DNA of 64,000 nucleotides from Rhodoferax sp. AJA081-3 (GCF_017798165.1 NZ_CP059068.1:2108001-2172000), one strand, 5' to 3'; positions 27,501-35,612 are shown, numbered from the stretch's first letter. Program-made: numbers and translations. The notes: a model not told the origin generated them from the letters alone.

Positions 27501-27647
27501 CTGGTTCGATTGCTGCATTTGAGCCGGTTCAATCCCGATAAGCCAGACATGCTGACATCTTCTCTGCCACACGTGCAAACCACTGACTCTGCGCTGGGCA
27601 GATTCTTGCGCAGGTATGCCCTTGAGGTCATTCAGAATAGGCAGTGA
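24561..27647 (+). CDS. Large TPR protein with C-terminal glycosyltransferase domain
   Basis: 1028 residues with no signal peptide. Residues of about 10-710 are tandem TPR-like helical repeats. A block of 240-310 residues is duplicated: SAETRCHLATALQRLG near 178 recurs as STETRCHLATVLQHLA near 420, and AWRALAQVRTRQQRL near 285 as AWRVLAQVRLRQSRL near 593. Residues of about 765-1028 look like a GT-A glycosyltransferase, with the metal-binding DAD in VVYLDADTYLLG, then VYNAGMVGVGTG and FTDQKWLDLVP. The architecture recalls TPR-coupled protein glycosyltransferases such as OGT, but the catalytic domain differs. It starts a run of five genes with a reductase, barrel protein, FecR protein and GT4. 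The GTG start lacks a strong ribosome site. Confidence 0.8.
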   Translation: MTQSHDALASADSNLMAAWASFDEGKLEEAIQLTRQSLEHASEDRPHAYAALGWFLLSAGSTEEALALLASSVGRYPEHAPLHWYLGLVHQKEYRLEDAFQALMAAVAFDPNLDEAAVSLAWVLGDMHRFEEAEHYARHALSIKTQPERLAQLGWFLLAQDKWEAAAATLAQALTQQPQSAETRCHLATALQRLGRAAEALQVLSDGLTLSAVTPALLRQHIQLLLDLNRSDEASASVARLLALAPGEGISHTLAAVALERNGDLLAAADHAEQAVACDDQSADAWRALAQVRTRQQRLPEAAQALQAVLALDSHNTGETQQKLGWICITERRFEDAITAFTAAVASNASDPSAWYGLARAQHAAKKVADALAAIQSARHLLEGWLEAQVLHGQILIDQGPAGWEEAVSQLTDALALQPESTETRCHLATVLQHLARNTEAHKVLSDGLEFAPGSGELLRQLADLLLAQHHTQDARTVCRQLLKQQPQEGMNWYRLSLVFVQLQRPGLALRALARARRLATGLPEPWLQTGWLSLEAGDMPAALDAVERLLELAPEKVTSNILAATVLERSGRIKAASEHAEKAVVLDARSGAAWRVLAQVRLRQSRLTDARAALQTALALEPEDTNGTYRQLGWVCVADSHYADAVTAFQCAVQNDAKDAASWYGLAEAHRAAHQFEEALRAIHKALKLRRDWPDAVQLRRRTLGEQIADSMARGLLNFRTATEHARHLQPDPADALPGDTPGAQYEYALCSFSTQSHLPLLRTLTASARRHFSGKIYLLLIDSDDATLIPEGAIPVRLGDVIAPAAWDEMVQRYNILELCCTLKPFLMRYVARATGCPVVYLDADTYLLGSLSPSLPQKRDFSVFLTPHLLMPFTAERLVEELGTMRIGVYNAGMVGVGTGSDALGFLDWWADRVSRYAYDAPEHGAFTDQKWLDLVPSFFREVQTSRDWGLNVGYWRVRSEQDFTEDSAGRLTFCGALVRLLHLSRFNPDKPDMLTSSLPHVQTTDSALGRFLRRYALEVIQNRQ

Positions 27648-27660
27648 GCATACGCAGAAT

Positions 27661-28554
27661 ATGAAAAAAATCTACATCTCTGGCTGTGGCGGCATGTTGG
27701 GGGAGGCCTTTTACGAAGTGTTTGGCGCCGGTAACCTGCTGAAGTGCACCGACATCGACGTCAATGCCCCCTGGCTCACCTACCTGGACATCCGTGATCT
27801 GGATGCCTATAGAAAAGATGTGGCGGACTTTTCGCCCGACTACCTGTTCCATCTGGGCGCCTGCACGGACATGGAGTACTGCGAGAGGAATCCCGAGAAC
27901 GCGTGGCGAACCAATGCCATGGCGGCGGAGAATGCCGCGTATATTGCCAACGAACTTGGCATTCCCCTGCTCTACATCGGCACGGCTGGCATCTTCGACG
28001 GTCACAAGCAACTATTTGACGACTGGGACACACCCAACCCCCTGAGCTGTTACGCACGCTCCAAGTACGCCGGTGAGCTGTTCGTGCGCGAACACGTACG
28101 CCAGCATCTGGTGTGCCGTGGCGGCTGGATGATGGGCGGTGGCCCGGCCAAGGACAAAAAATTCGTTCAGAAAATCATGCGCCAGTTGGCGCAGGGTAAA
28201 AAGGAACTGTCGATCGTCAACGACAAGTTTGGCTCACCAACCTATACGCATGACTTTGCCCATAACGTCAAGGTCTTGCTGGAGACGGAGTATTGGGGCG
28301 TCTACAACATGGCCTGCGACGGATTGACCAGCAGGGTCGAGGTGGCCCGCGCCATACTGGAACTCCGAGGTTTGCAAGACCGGGTCGCTATCTCCGAGGT
28401 CCCTTCAAGCCATTTTCGCGAAGAGTATTTCGCCGAGCGCCCCCCTTCTGAATGCCTGGTCAATGCCAAGCTCAAGCTGCGCCAACTCAACACCATGCGC
28501 CACTGGAAAGTGGCACTAAAAGCCTATTTGGACGATTACTATCCGCAGGCTTGA
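27661..28554 (+). CDS. RmlD-like sugar-nucleotide reductase (extended SDR)
   Basis: 297 residues. The NAD(P) site is GCGGMLGEAF near the start, and the catalytic Tyr/Lys pair lies in CYARSKYAGE. FGSPTYTHDFAHNVKVLL and the C-terminal Pro/Ser-rich segment resemble dTDP-4-dehydrorhamnose reductase. It probably makes the final activated deoxysugar used by the adjacent glycosyltransferases. The rest of the rml pathway is not in the window, so the exact sugar is unknown. The ATG at 27661 is 13 bp after the TPR-glycosyltransferase stop, so the two are likely co-transcribed. Confidence 0.8.
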   Translation: MKKIYISGCGGMLGEAFYEVFGAGNLLKCTDIDVNAPWLTYLDIRDLDAYRKDVADFSPDYLFHLGACTDMEYCERNPENAWRTNAMAAENAAYIANELGIPLLYIGTAGIFDGHKQLFDDWDTPNPLSCYARSKYAGELFVREHVRQHLVCRGGWMMGGGPAKDKKFVQKIMRQLAQGKKELSIVNDKFGSPTYTHDFAHNVKVLLETEYWGVYNMACDGLTSRVEVARAILELRGLQDRVAISEVPSSHFREEYFAERPPSECLVNAKLKLRQLNTMRHWKVALKAYLDDYYPQA

Positions 28555-28671
28555 TCGCCAACCTTGGGTTTGAGGGGTAGACCTGCTATATTGCAATTGC
28601 ACTGGACAAAACCGCCATATTGGGAGCAAGCTCAGCCCGGCGTCGCGGCAATTCTTTCCGGAATCAAGACC

Positions 28672-30054
28672 ATGATTGACAAAAAGACACCCATTTTGGC
28701 TACACGCCTCGTGCCGATTGCGTTATGTCTCTCGACAATCACGGCGCCAGCGTTTTCACAAAGCACTCCCCTGCCCACCGCTCAGGAAGTGGAACAAGCT
28801 TTCCAGGAAGTCATCGGCAAGGCAGCGTCCATAGAGGCGCGCACCAAATACGCCAGCCTGCTGGTCCGCTCCGGAAACTTTGAAGGTGGCATAGCGGCCT
28901 TGGAAGGCCTACTGATTGCGCCTGATGCACCGGCCAGTATCCGTGTTGAATTGGGTGTGCTGTATTTCCGGCTGGGGTCGTACGCAATCTCCGAAACCTA
29001 CCTGCGTGCGGCCATTGACGACCCGCGTTTGGACCCACCGCAAAAACGCCAGGCGGAGTCGCTGCTGCGCGAAGTTGTGCGGCGCAACCAGCGGTCACAG
29101 TTGTCGGGCAGCCTGATGCTGGGTGTGCGCACGCAAAGCAATCCTACGGCGGCATCGGACAACGACCCGGTGTACTACCAAGGCAATCCGATTGCACGCG
29201 GCAAAGACGCCGGCCCCAAGTCTGATACCGATGTCCACCTATGGGGCACGCTGGACCATGTGTTCGATTTGGATCAGCAAAACGAAGCCTCCATCGTCAC
29301 TTCCCTTGTGATGTTTGCCAACCACTACAACTCGGTCAGCAGCTACAGCAACGAAGCTGGATCAACCAAGCCGTCAGACCTCGCGCTGATTGCCGGGAGC
29401 ACAGGTCTACGGTTCAAGCCCATGCGACTTACTGCACCAGCGCTGAGCATCCGTCCGCATCTGGTGTTTGGCAGCGCGTCCGCCAACGGCAACTCCTACT
29501 TTACCGCGGGTGGATGGGGCATAGATGGGGACTTCCGTCCATCCGAGACCCTGTTGCTGGGTGGCAGCTACGAAAACGGCCGCCTTGTATTTTCCGCACG
29601 CAGTGACATCGCCAACTCTCAAGTCCTGGGAGGTTCTCGCCAAAGCCTGAAGATGTACGCCACCGTCGAGACGAGCACCAACCAGTTTTTGAGCGCCGAG
29701 CTGGGATATGTGGACTTCGATGGCAATGCGCCTTACACCGCGTTTAAAGGACCCCAGGCAAAGATCGGATACACGCTGACCTACCCCGCTCCCATTTCGT
29801 CAAGCGGCCTCCCGTGGACAACTACACTTTCCGTCCATACCCAGCAGCGGGACTACCGCGGGGCTGACGCCACGGTTGATGCGCGCACGGTTCGCAAGGA
29901 CACCGAATGGCGCTGGTCGATGATGAACGTGATGCCCGTCACACGCGCCGTTTCCGTGCAACTGCAGTTGGACCACACCAATATCCCTTCCAATATTCCA
30001 AACTACACCCATACCAACACCGCTGGTACCCTGGGTGTGATCTGGAAGTACTGA
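28672..30054 (+). CDS. TPR-containing outer membrane beta-barrel protein (Slam/DUF560-like layout)
   Basis: 460 residues. A signal peptide ends near AFS|QSTPL. Residues of about 35-150 are TPR-like helices (TKYASLLVRSGNFEGGIAAL, VELGVLYFRLGSYAISETYL). From about 160 onward alternating strands form a barrel, and the protein ends in TLGVIWKY, an aromatic end fitting BAM recognition. Periplasmic TPR plus barrel is the layout of Slam (DUF560) exporters and of polysaccharide export porins. The FecR-domain gene 19 bp downstream would be a natural client. Homology to either family cannot be proven by eye. Confidence 0.65.
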   Translation: MIDKKTPILATRLVPIALCLSTITAPAFSQSTPLPTAQEVEQAFQEVIGKAASIEARTKYASLLVRSGNFEGGIAALEGLLIAPDAPASIRVELGVLYFRLGSYAISETYLRAAIDDPRLDPPQKRQAESLLREVVRRNQRSQLSGSLMLGVRTQSNPTAASDNDPVYYQGNPIARGKDAGPKSDTDVHLWGTLDHVFDLDQQNEASIVTSLVMFANHYNSVSSYSNEAGSTKPSDLALIAGSTGLRFKPMRLTAPALSIRPHLVFGSASANGNSYFTAGGWGIDGDFRPSETLLLGGSYENGRLVFSARSDIANSQVLGGSRQSLKMYATVETSTNQFLSAELGYVDFDGNAPYTAFKGPQAKIGYTLTYPAPISSSGLPWTTTLSVHTQQRDYRGADATVDARTVRKDTEWRWSMMNVMPVTRAVSVQLQLDHTNIPSNIPNYTHTNTAGTLGVIWKY

Positions 30055-30073
30055 CCCCAGGCAGGAGAACGTT

Positions 30074-30937
30074 ATGCCCCCACCACCACCGCCTCCCCTA
30101 GACATCAATGACTGGTGGCTGGCTGCCGCAGCGGCAGCCGCGACCGGTATGTTGCCACCCACGGCCAGTGCCGCCACGCCCACTACCGGGCAAGTGGGCA
30201 TTACCTCTGCCGCGCGGCCCGGTGTGCTGTCCGTCAGCAACGAACGTGTGGTCTACATCGGCAATGCCGTCTCATTTGGCGAACGCTTCAGAACCGACAG
30301 CACGGGGGTGATCCACATCTTGTTCATGGACCGTTCATCCATGACACTAGGCCCCAACTCGGAGCTGGTCATTGACGAGTTTGTCTTTCGCCCGGAGGCC
30401 CAACAGGGCAATATTGCGGTCAATTTACTCAAAGGCTCACTGCGGGCAGTCGGTGGATTCGTCAGTAAATTCATCACTCCGCTGGGCAGGAGCGCTGCAC
30501 AGATACGCACACCCACGGCCACGATCGGCATTCGCGGCGGCATCACGCTGGTGGAAGCGCAAGCCGACTCCACACGCGGTGTGTTCCTGTTCGGCGAGCA
30601 TATGCAGGTTGCCCGCACCGGTGCCCAAATACTCCACACGGTCACCCGCCCGGGATTTTCCGTAACGGTCACTGGCAGTAGCGTAGGGGACCCCATGCGT
30701 TTGCCAGCAACTGACATGGCTAATCTGGTCAATCAGTTCGAATCCCGGCAGACCACGCCCCAAGGCAGCCCCGGCAACTTGATGAGCACCAATGACCGGC
30801 CGGCTGGGTTGAATTCTCCCAATTCGTCCCTCGCGCCGGATCGCGCAAAGTACGTGACCTCAGACCTTGGCACCCACAACCCCGCCAATACCTTGCGCGA
30901 TCTGCTGGGCAGTGCGCCAACACAGGTTCAGTCCTGA
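30074..30937 (+). CDS. FecR-domain protein with poly-Pro N-terminus
   Basis: 287 residues. The start is secure: CAGGAGAACGTT precedes the ATG. It begins MPPPPPPPLDIN, then a hydrophobic Ala-rich stretch of about 20 residues that may be a signal anchor. Residues of about 55-160 form a FecR domain (GERFRTDSTGVIHILFMD, MTLGPNSELVID, NLLKGSLRAVGG, IRTPTATIGIRGG). It lacks the cytoplasmic anti-sigma part of true FecR, and no sigma factor gene is nearby. Such stand-alone FecR domains are thought to be extracytoplasmic. The tail is rich in Ser, Asn and Pro, a possible glycosylation region given the flanking glycosyltransferases. Confidence 0.8.
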   Translation: MPPPPPPPLDINDWWLAAAAAAATGMLPPTASAATPTTGQVGITSAARPGVLSVSNERVVYIGNAVSFGERFRTDSTGVIHILFMDRSSMTLGPNSELVIDEFVFRPEAQQGNIAVNLLKGSLRAVGGFVSKFITPLGRSAAQIRTPTATIGIRGGITLVEAQADSTRGVFLFGEHMQVARTGAQILHTVTRPGFSVTVTGSSVGDPMRLPATDMANLVNQFESRQTTPQGSPGNLMSTNDRPAGLNSPNSSLAPDRAKYVTSDLGTHNPANTLRDLLGSAPTQVQS

Positions 30938-30949
30938 TTCCCCGACTCC

Positions 30950-32017
30950 ATGCGGGTACTTTTCGCGTCGGTCTATCCCCATCTTCCCGAAGTCATTGGT
31001 GGACTGCAAACCACCACCGATGACCTGTGCACCGCGCTGATCGGTATGGGCGCGCAGGTTGCCGTGCTCTGCGGCCTGCGCGAGCATGCCGTACCAGGTT
31101 CCTCGACCCGGTCGCAATGTGACGAACAGCTGGGTTACCCGGTGTTCCGCGTGGCCAATCCCATCCAAGATCTTGCATTAGTGGCAGCCAGCTGGGGCCC
31201 TTCCATCATCGTGGTACAAAGCGGTACGACCCTGCTGCCCATGGTGGTCAGCGCGCTGGAAACCGGTAAGGCCACCGCGGTGTACCTGCACAACGTGGAG
31301 ACCCACCAACTGGGTGGTACGCTGGTACCCGACCCGACCGTTCTGTACCTTAGCAACTCGGAATTCACCGCGCAACGCTGGCGAGTGTTGTGTGGCATCA
31401 ACAGCGTCGTTGTACCGCCACTGGTCCTGCCAGAGCGCTATTTCGTCAACAACACCCAGGGCGACCGCGTGCTGTTTGTCAACCCGACGCCCATCAAGGG
31501 TGTGGAGATCATGTTTGCGTTGGCTGCGGCTTGCCCGGACATTCCCTTCCTGGTGTCTGAGAGCTGGGGTCTGGATCCGCAATGGCGCGCCTACTGCCTG
31601 CAACGCGCTTCCAACTTGCCCAATATTGAATGGTGCACGCCCACATTGGACATGCGCACTGTGTATGTCCGTGCCCGCACCTTGCTGATGCCCAGCCTAT
31701 GGGAAGAGTCTTATGGCCGCACCGTGGTAGAGGCACAGATCAACGGCATCCCGGTAGTCGCCAGCACCCGCGGAGCCCTGCCTTACACAATGGGGCTTGG
31801 GGGCATTCTGGTGGATGCACATGCACCCATCAGTGATTGGGTGCAAGCACTGCGCTTGGCCTATATGCCCTCACCCGCGTTCGACCAACTCCGCGAGCGC
31901 GCGCGGCACCAGGCTTTCCAAACCGCGGCTTCGCCCGTGATATTGGGGCGTTTTGTGACAGCTTTGGCGGGCCATACGGGCGCTACTCCCCACACAACCG
32001 CCCCCAGACCGCGCTAG
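30950..32017 (+). CDS. Glycosyltransferase family 4
   Basis: 355 residues with a GT-B fold. The N-terminal domain starts MRVLFASVYPHLPEVIGGLQ with the Gly-rich donor loop. In the C-terminal domain, MPSLWEESYGRTVVEAQINGIPVVAS is the EX7E-type motif of GT4 enzymes. It lies 12 bp after the FecR gene in the same run and probably adds sugar to a lipid carrier or to the secreted product. The 3' end overlaps the converging histidine kinase by four bases. Confidence 0.88.
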   Translation: MRVLFASVYPHLPEVIGGLQTTTDDLCTALIGMGAQVAVLCGLREHAVPGSSTRSQCDEQLGYPVFRVANPIQDLALVAASWGPSIIVVQSGTTLLPMVVSALETGKATAVYLHNVETHQLGGTLVPDPTVLYLSNSEFTAQRWRVLCGINSVVVPPLVLPERYFVNNTQGDRVLFVNPTPIKGVEIMFALAAACPDIPFLVSESWGLDPQWRAYCLQRASNLPNIEWCTPTLDMRTVYVRARTLLMPSLWEESYGRTVVEAQINGIPVVASTRGALPYTMGLGGILVDAHAPISDWVQALRLAYMPSPAFDQLRERARHQAFQTAASPVILGRFVTALAGHTGATPHTTAPRPR

Positions 32018-32760
32018 GCGCGTGGAATCAGCAGCAGGACCGTGCTGCCGCCATCTTGTACCCCGTGGATGGAAACTGTTGCACCAAAACGATCCAACAT
32101 CCTGCGGACTAGCACCAGGCCCATGCCAATACCCTCAAATTGCTTGCTGCTGTGCAAGCGGCCAAACACCTTGAACAACTGGTCTTGCAGCGCGGGGTTG
32201 TAGCCCACCCCGTTGTCCCGCACCTGCAGCGCCACGCAGGCGCTGGACGCCTCAACTGCGGTGTCCACTTCGATCACCGCCGGTTGTCGCTGCGCGGAGA
32301 ATTTGACAGCATTGCCCAGGACCTGGGACAAGGCCTGGCGCAACAGCGCTGCATCGGCCTGCACCAGGGGTAGATCATCGGCAATGCGCCACTCAATGGT
32401 GCGCTCTGGATGTTGTGCAGCCAGCTCGCCGCACACCGCCGGTATTAATTCTTGCAAGCAAACCGGGCCCACATCCAGCGGCGCTGACCCCACACGCGAC
32501 AGCGCCGCCAACCCATCCAGCAACACACCCATGTGCCGCGCCGAATCGGTAATGGTCGCCAAAAACTCTTTCACTTCGCCACTGAGCTGCGGCCCCGCAT
32601 CCTCCTGCACCAGTTGTGCGTACGACAGAATGTGGCGTAGCGGTGCACGCAGGTCGTGCGAGACCGCATACGTGAAATGCTGCATCTCCGCACGCACGGC
32701 ATCCAATTCAGCCTGCAGAGCGGTGATACGGGCGTCGGTATCGGGTGGTGTGGTGGCCAT
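32014..32760 (-). CDS. Soluble sensor histidine kinase
   Basis: 248 residues without membrane helices. A short coiled coil (residues about 10-28) leads to the HisKA domain with H35 in YAVSHDLRAPLRH. The HATPase domain has the N box LSQVLGNAVKFS, DNGVGYNP and GIGMGLVLVRRM. There is no own sensor domain and no response regulator is adjacent, so the partner must lie elsewhere. It starts 20 bp downstream of glmU on the same strand, so co-transcription with glmU is likely. Confidence 0.88.
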   Translation of the reverse strand: MATTPPDTDARITALQAELDAVRAEMQHFTYAVSHDLRAPLRHILSYAQLVQEDAGPQLSGEVKEFLATITDSARHMGVLLDGLAALSRVGSAPLDVGPVCLQELIPAVCGELAAQHPERTIEWRIADDLPLVQADAALLRQALSQVLGNAVKFSAQRQPAVIEVDTAVEASSACVALQVRDNGVGYNPALQDQLFKVFGRLHSSKQFEGIGMGLVLVRRMLDRFGATVSIHGVQDGGSTVLLLIPRA

Positions 32761-32780
32761 CGTCTTCAGACCAGTAGGTA

Positions 32781-34229
32781 TCAGGCCTTGGGCGCCTTTT
32801 GCGGGCGCGACCAGTTGGCAATGCTGACCTGCCTGCCACGCGCCACACTCAGGGCGCCAGCGGGGGTGTCTTTGGTGAGTGTTGAGCCACCGCCCACCGT
32901 GCCGCCTGCTCCCAGCGTGATGGGGGCCACCAGCACACAGTTGCTGCCCACATGGACATCAGCCTCGATGGTGGTGCGGTGTTTGTTGGCGCCGTCGTAG
33001 TTGGCGGTGATGCTGCCCGCGCCAAAGTTGACCCGTTCGCCCACCGTGGCGTCGCCCAGGTAGGCCAGGTGGTTGGCCTTGGCCCCCTTGGCCAGGGTGG
33101 CGTTTTTCACTTCCACAAAATTGCCAATGTGCACCTCGGCGCCCAGGCGTGCACCGGGTCGCAGCCGGGCAAAGGGACCTACCAGTGCACCTGCACCCAC
33201 GGTCACACCCAGGGCCTCGCCATCAATATGGGTGAAGGGGTGTATGACGGCACCGGCCTCAATGATGGCATTGGCGATCACGCAGTTGGCACCGATGGAT
33301 ACACCTTCTCCCAGGTTGACCTGGCCCTCAAAGACACAGTTCACATCGATGCTGACGCCATGGGCACAGAATAAGTCGCCCCGCACATCAAAACGCGCCG
33401 GGTCGGCCAGGCGCACGCCATCTTCCATCAGGCGGTGTGCTTCGCGCAACTGGAAGGCCCGCTCCAGCTCGGCCAGTTGCACTGGGCTGTTGACACCCGC
33501 CACCTGCACCGCATCGTTGATCTTGTGTGCCACCACGGCCACACCATCGGCTACGGCAAACTTCACGATATCGGTCAGGTAATACTCACCCTGGGCATTT
33601 TTATTGTCGAGGCGGGCCAGCCAGCGCTTGAGCTGCGCCGCCGGCACGGCCATGATGCCGCTGTAAATTTCGGTGATGGCCAGTTGTGCTGCCGAGGCAT
33701 CCTTGTGCTCCACAATGGCCTGCACCACACCATCGGCCCTGCGCACGATGCGGCCATAACCGCTGGGGTTGCCCATCTCCAGTGTCAGCAACGCCAAATG
33801 CGTCCCCGCGCAGGCGGCCAGCAGGTGCAGTAACGTAGCCGGCTGGGTCAGGGGCACATCGCCCGACAGAATCAGCACCACCCCATCATCGGCCAGCACG
33901 GGCACCGCCTGCTGTACGGCATGGCCTGTACCAAGCTGGGGCTCCTGGCGCACATAACTTATGGAAAACTGGGCTGTAGCCCCCGTGTATGCTGAACATG
34001 CTGCTTCAACTTCCATAGCACCATGGCCGGTCACAACAACCGCACGGCGGGCCTGCAAGGCCTGCGCGGTATCCATCACATGGCCCAACAGGGGGCGCCC
34101 CGCCAAGGGATGCAAGACCTTGGGCAATGGGCTCTTCATGCGTGTGCCTTTGCCGGCCGCCATAATGACCACATCAATGGCCTGCTGTTCCAACACGGTG
34201 TTTTCTTGAGCCTGGATTTCGGAAGTCAA
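32781..34229 (-). CDS. glmU: Bifunctional N-acetylglucosamine-1-phosphate uridyltransferase / acetyltransferase
   Basis: 482 residues. The uridyltransferase domain holds AAGKGTRMKSPLPKVLHPLAG, QLGTGHAVQ and SGDVPLT. The C-terminal left-handed beta-helix with the acetyltransferase site (HIGNFVEVKN, NHLAYLGDATVG, NYDGANKH) is complete. It makes UDP-GlcNAc in the cytoplasm. Residues near 70-92 (GAMEVEAACSAYTGATAQFS) contain a copy of the 54-bp element, lying where other GlmU proteins have a shorter loop. It is part of the same amino-sugar pathway as glmS, 9 kb away, with the AsnC gene and the glycosyltransferase run between them. Confidence 0.97.
   Translation of the reverse strand: MTSEIQAQENTVLEQQAIDVVIMAAGKGTRMKSPLPKVLHPLAGRPLLGHVMDTAQALQARRAVVVTGHGAMEVEAACSAYTGATAQFSISYVRQEPQLGTGHAVQQAVPVLADDGVVLILSGDVPLTQPATLLHLLAACAGTHLALLTLEMGNPSGYGRIVRRADGVVQAIVEHKDASAAQLAITEIYSGIMAVPAAQLKRWLARLDNKNAQGEYYLTDIVKFAVADGVAVVAHKINDAVQVAGVNSPVQLAELERAFQLREAHRLMEDGVRLADPARFDVRGDLFCAHGVSIDVNCVFEGQVNLGEGVSIGANCVIANAIIEAGAVIHPFTHIDGEALGVTVGAGALVGPFARLRPGARLGAEVHIGNFVEVKNATLAKGAKANHLAYLGDATVGERVNFGAGSITANYDGANKHRTTIEADVHVGSNCVLVAPITLGAGGTVGGGSTLTKDTPAGALSVARGRQVSIANWSRPQKAPKA
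33966..34019 (-). repeat. 54-bp element, copy 4 (inside glmU, sense)
   Basis: On the minus strand the left module GCTATGGAAGTTGAAGC (34019-34003) is degenerate at its right arm. The box GGGGGCTACAGCCCAGTTTT has GGGCTA starting at 33982, 37 nt from the module start. It codes for GAMEVEAACSAYTGATAQF, in the same frame as the other coding copies. Confidence 0.8.
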
Positions 34230-34232
34230 AGC

Positions 34233-35171
34233 ATGTCCCTTTCAATACCTTCGCTTATGGCACGTGTATCCACACGTTCAGCAAGCATTATCGGTGCGCT
34301 GCTGATCGCCACGCTGTTGGTTGGATGCAGCGCCGTGCGCCTGGGCTACAACAGTGCCCCCACCCTGGCCTACTGGTGGCTGGACAGCTATTTCGACTTT
34401 GACGGTGAACAAAGCCTGCGCATTCGGGCCGACCTGCAGGCCGTGCAGGACTGGCACCGCAAGGAAGAGTTGCCCCTGCTGATACAGACGCTCAAAGAGC
34501 TGCAGGCCATGGCGCCCAAACCGGTCACGCCTGCACAGGTGTGCAACACCGTAGCCAGCTTGCAAACCCGCGTGCAGGTCACGCTGGAGCGGGTGGCCCC
34601 GTCGATTGGTGCCATTGCGCCCGGTCTGCAGGCAAGCCAGATCGAACAGGTATCCCGCGAGTTCGACAAGCGCAACAAGAAATGGCGCGAGCAGTGGCTG
34701 GAAGGAACAAGCACTGAGCGCGCCGAGCGGCGGGTAGAGCAGATCGTGGACCGCGCAGAATCCCTGTACGGAAGCTTGGAGCCGGCACAAATGGCCATCA
34801 TCAAAAACCACGTCCAGACCTCCAGCTTTGACGGCCCCCGCAACTACCGGGAAATGCTGCGCCGCCATGAAGACGCTTTGCAGGTGCTGACCACCCTGCG
34901 CACCAGCAAACCCACCGCTGCGCAGGCCACCGCCGCCATCCGCGGCCTGCTGGAGCGCACACTCAAAGCGCCCGACCCTGCCTACCGCCAATACATCGAC
35001 CGTCTGACGCTGGAGAGCTGCACCGCCACGGCCGCCCTGCACAACATCATCACCAGCAGCCAGCGCACACACCTGGTACAAGCCCTGCAGGACTATGAAG
35101 CCGATGCCCGCGCGCTGGCCGCACAAGGCGCGCAAGCCCCTACCAGCCAAGCTGCATCCTCCCCGCTCTAG
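34233..35171 (+). CDS. DUF6279-like lipoprotein
   Basis: 312 residues. A lipoprotein signal ends in the lipobox LLVGC. The mature start SAVRLGYNSAPTLAYWWLD is typical of the DUF6279 family. The rest is mostly helical and charged. The ATG at 34233 has CGGAAG seven bases upstream; a second ATG at 34257 would also give a valid lipoprotein signal. It is divergent from glmU with only three bases between start codons, so promoters must lie inside the opposing genes. Function unknown. Confidence 0.75.
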   Translation: MSLSIPSLMARVSTRSASIIGALLIATLLVGCSAVRLGYNSAPTLAYWWLDSYFDFDGEQSLRIRADLQAVQDWHRKEELPLLIQTLKELQAMAPKPVTPAQVCNTVASLQTRVQVTLERVAPSIGAIAPGLQASQIEQVSREFDKRNKKWREQWLEGTSTERAERRVEQIVDRAESLYGSLEPAQMAIIKNHVQTSSFDGPRNYREMLRRHEDALQVLTTLRTSKPTAAQATAAIRGLLERTLKAPDPAYRQYIDRLTLESCTATAALHNIITSSQRTHLVQALQDYEADARALAAQGAQAPTSQAASSPL

Positions 35172-35180
35172 ACAACCCCC

Positions 35181-35612
35181 ATGGCCAACGCCCGATCCGA
35201 ATTTGCACAGTACTGCTGCGAACTGCTGTCCACAGTGGGCCCCTGCGCTGCCAAACGCATGTTTGGGGGCTGGGGCATCAGCACCGATGGACTGACGATT
35301 GCCATCATTGCCGACCTGGGTTCGGGCGAAAAGCTCTGGCTCAAGGCCAGCGATGCCAACCGTACCCAATGGGAGGCCGCGGGCTGCGAGCGCTTCACCT
35401 ATGCCTCCACCAAGGACGGCGAGACCGTGTCGCGCGGCATGAACTACTACAGCGCCCCCGAAGAGGCCATGGACGCCACCCATGCCATGGCGCCCTGGGC
35501 GCGTTTGGCCCTGGAAGCAGCCGTCAGCGCCAAGGCCAGCAAACCCGTGCGCAAGACTGCAAAAACCGCCGCCCCCAAACCGGCGAGGACAACCAAGCCT
35601 CCGCGACCCTAG
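35181..35612 (+). CDS. TfoX/Sxy N-terminal domain protein
   Basis: 143 residues. CAAKRMFGGWGISTDGLTIA and the FTYASTKDGETVSRGMNYYSAP segment match the TfoX N-terminal domain, found in competence regulators and in many stand-alone proteins. The helix-hairpin-helix C-terminal domain of full TfoX is missing and is replaced by a Lys/Ala/Pro-rich basic tail (residues 115-143). It lies nine bp after the lipoprotein gene. A role in competence is not established. Confidence 0.8.
   Translation: MANARSEFAQYCCELLSTVGPCAAKRMFGGWGISTDGLTIAIIADLGSGEKLWLKASDANRTQWEAAGCERFTYASTKDGETVSRGMNYYSAPEEAMDATHAMAPWARLALEAAVSAKASKPVRKTAKTAAPKPARTTKPPRP

Noticed and set aside
30074..30937. FecR protein as a classical sigma-factor regulator
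   Set aside because: There is no ECF sigma factor gene or TonB receptor beside it and the cytoplasmic anti-sigma part is missing.
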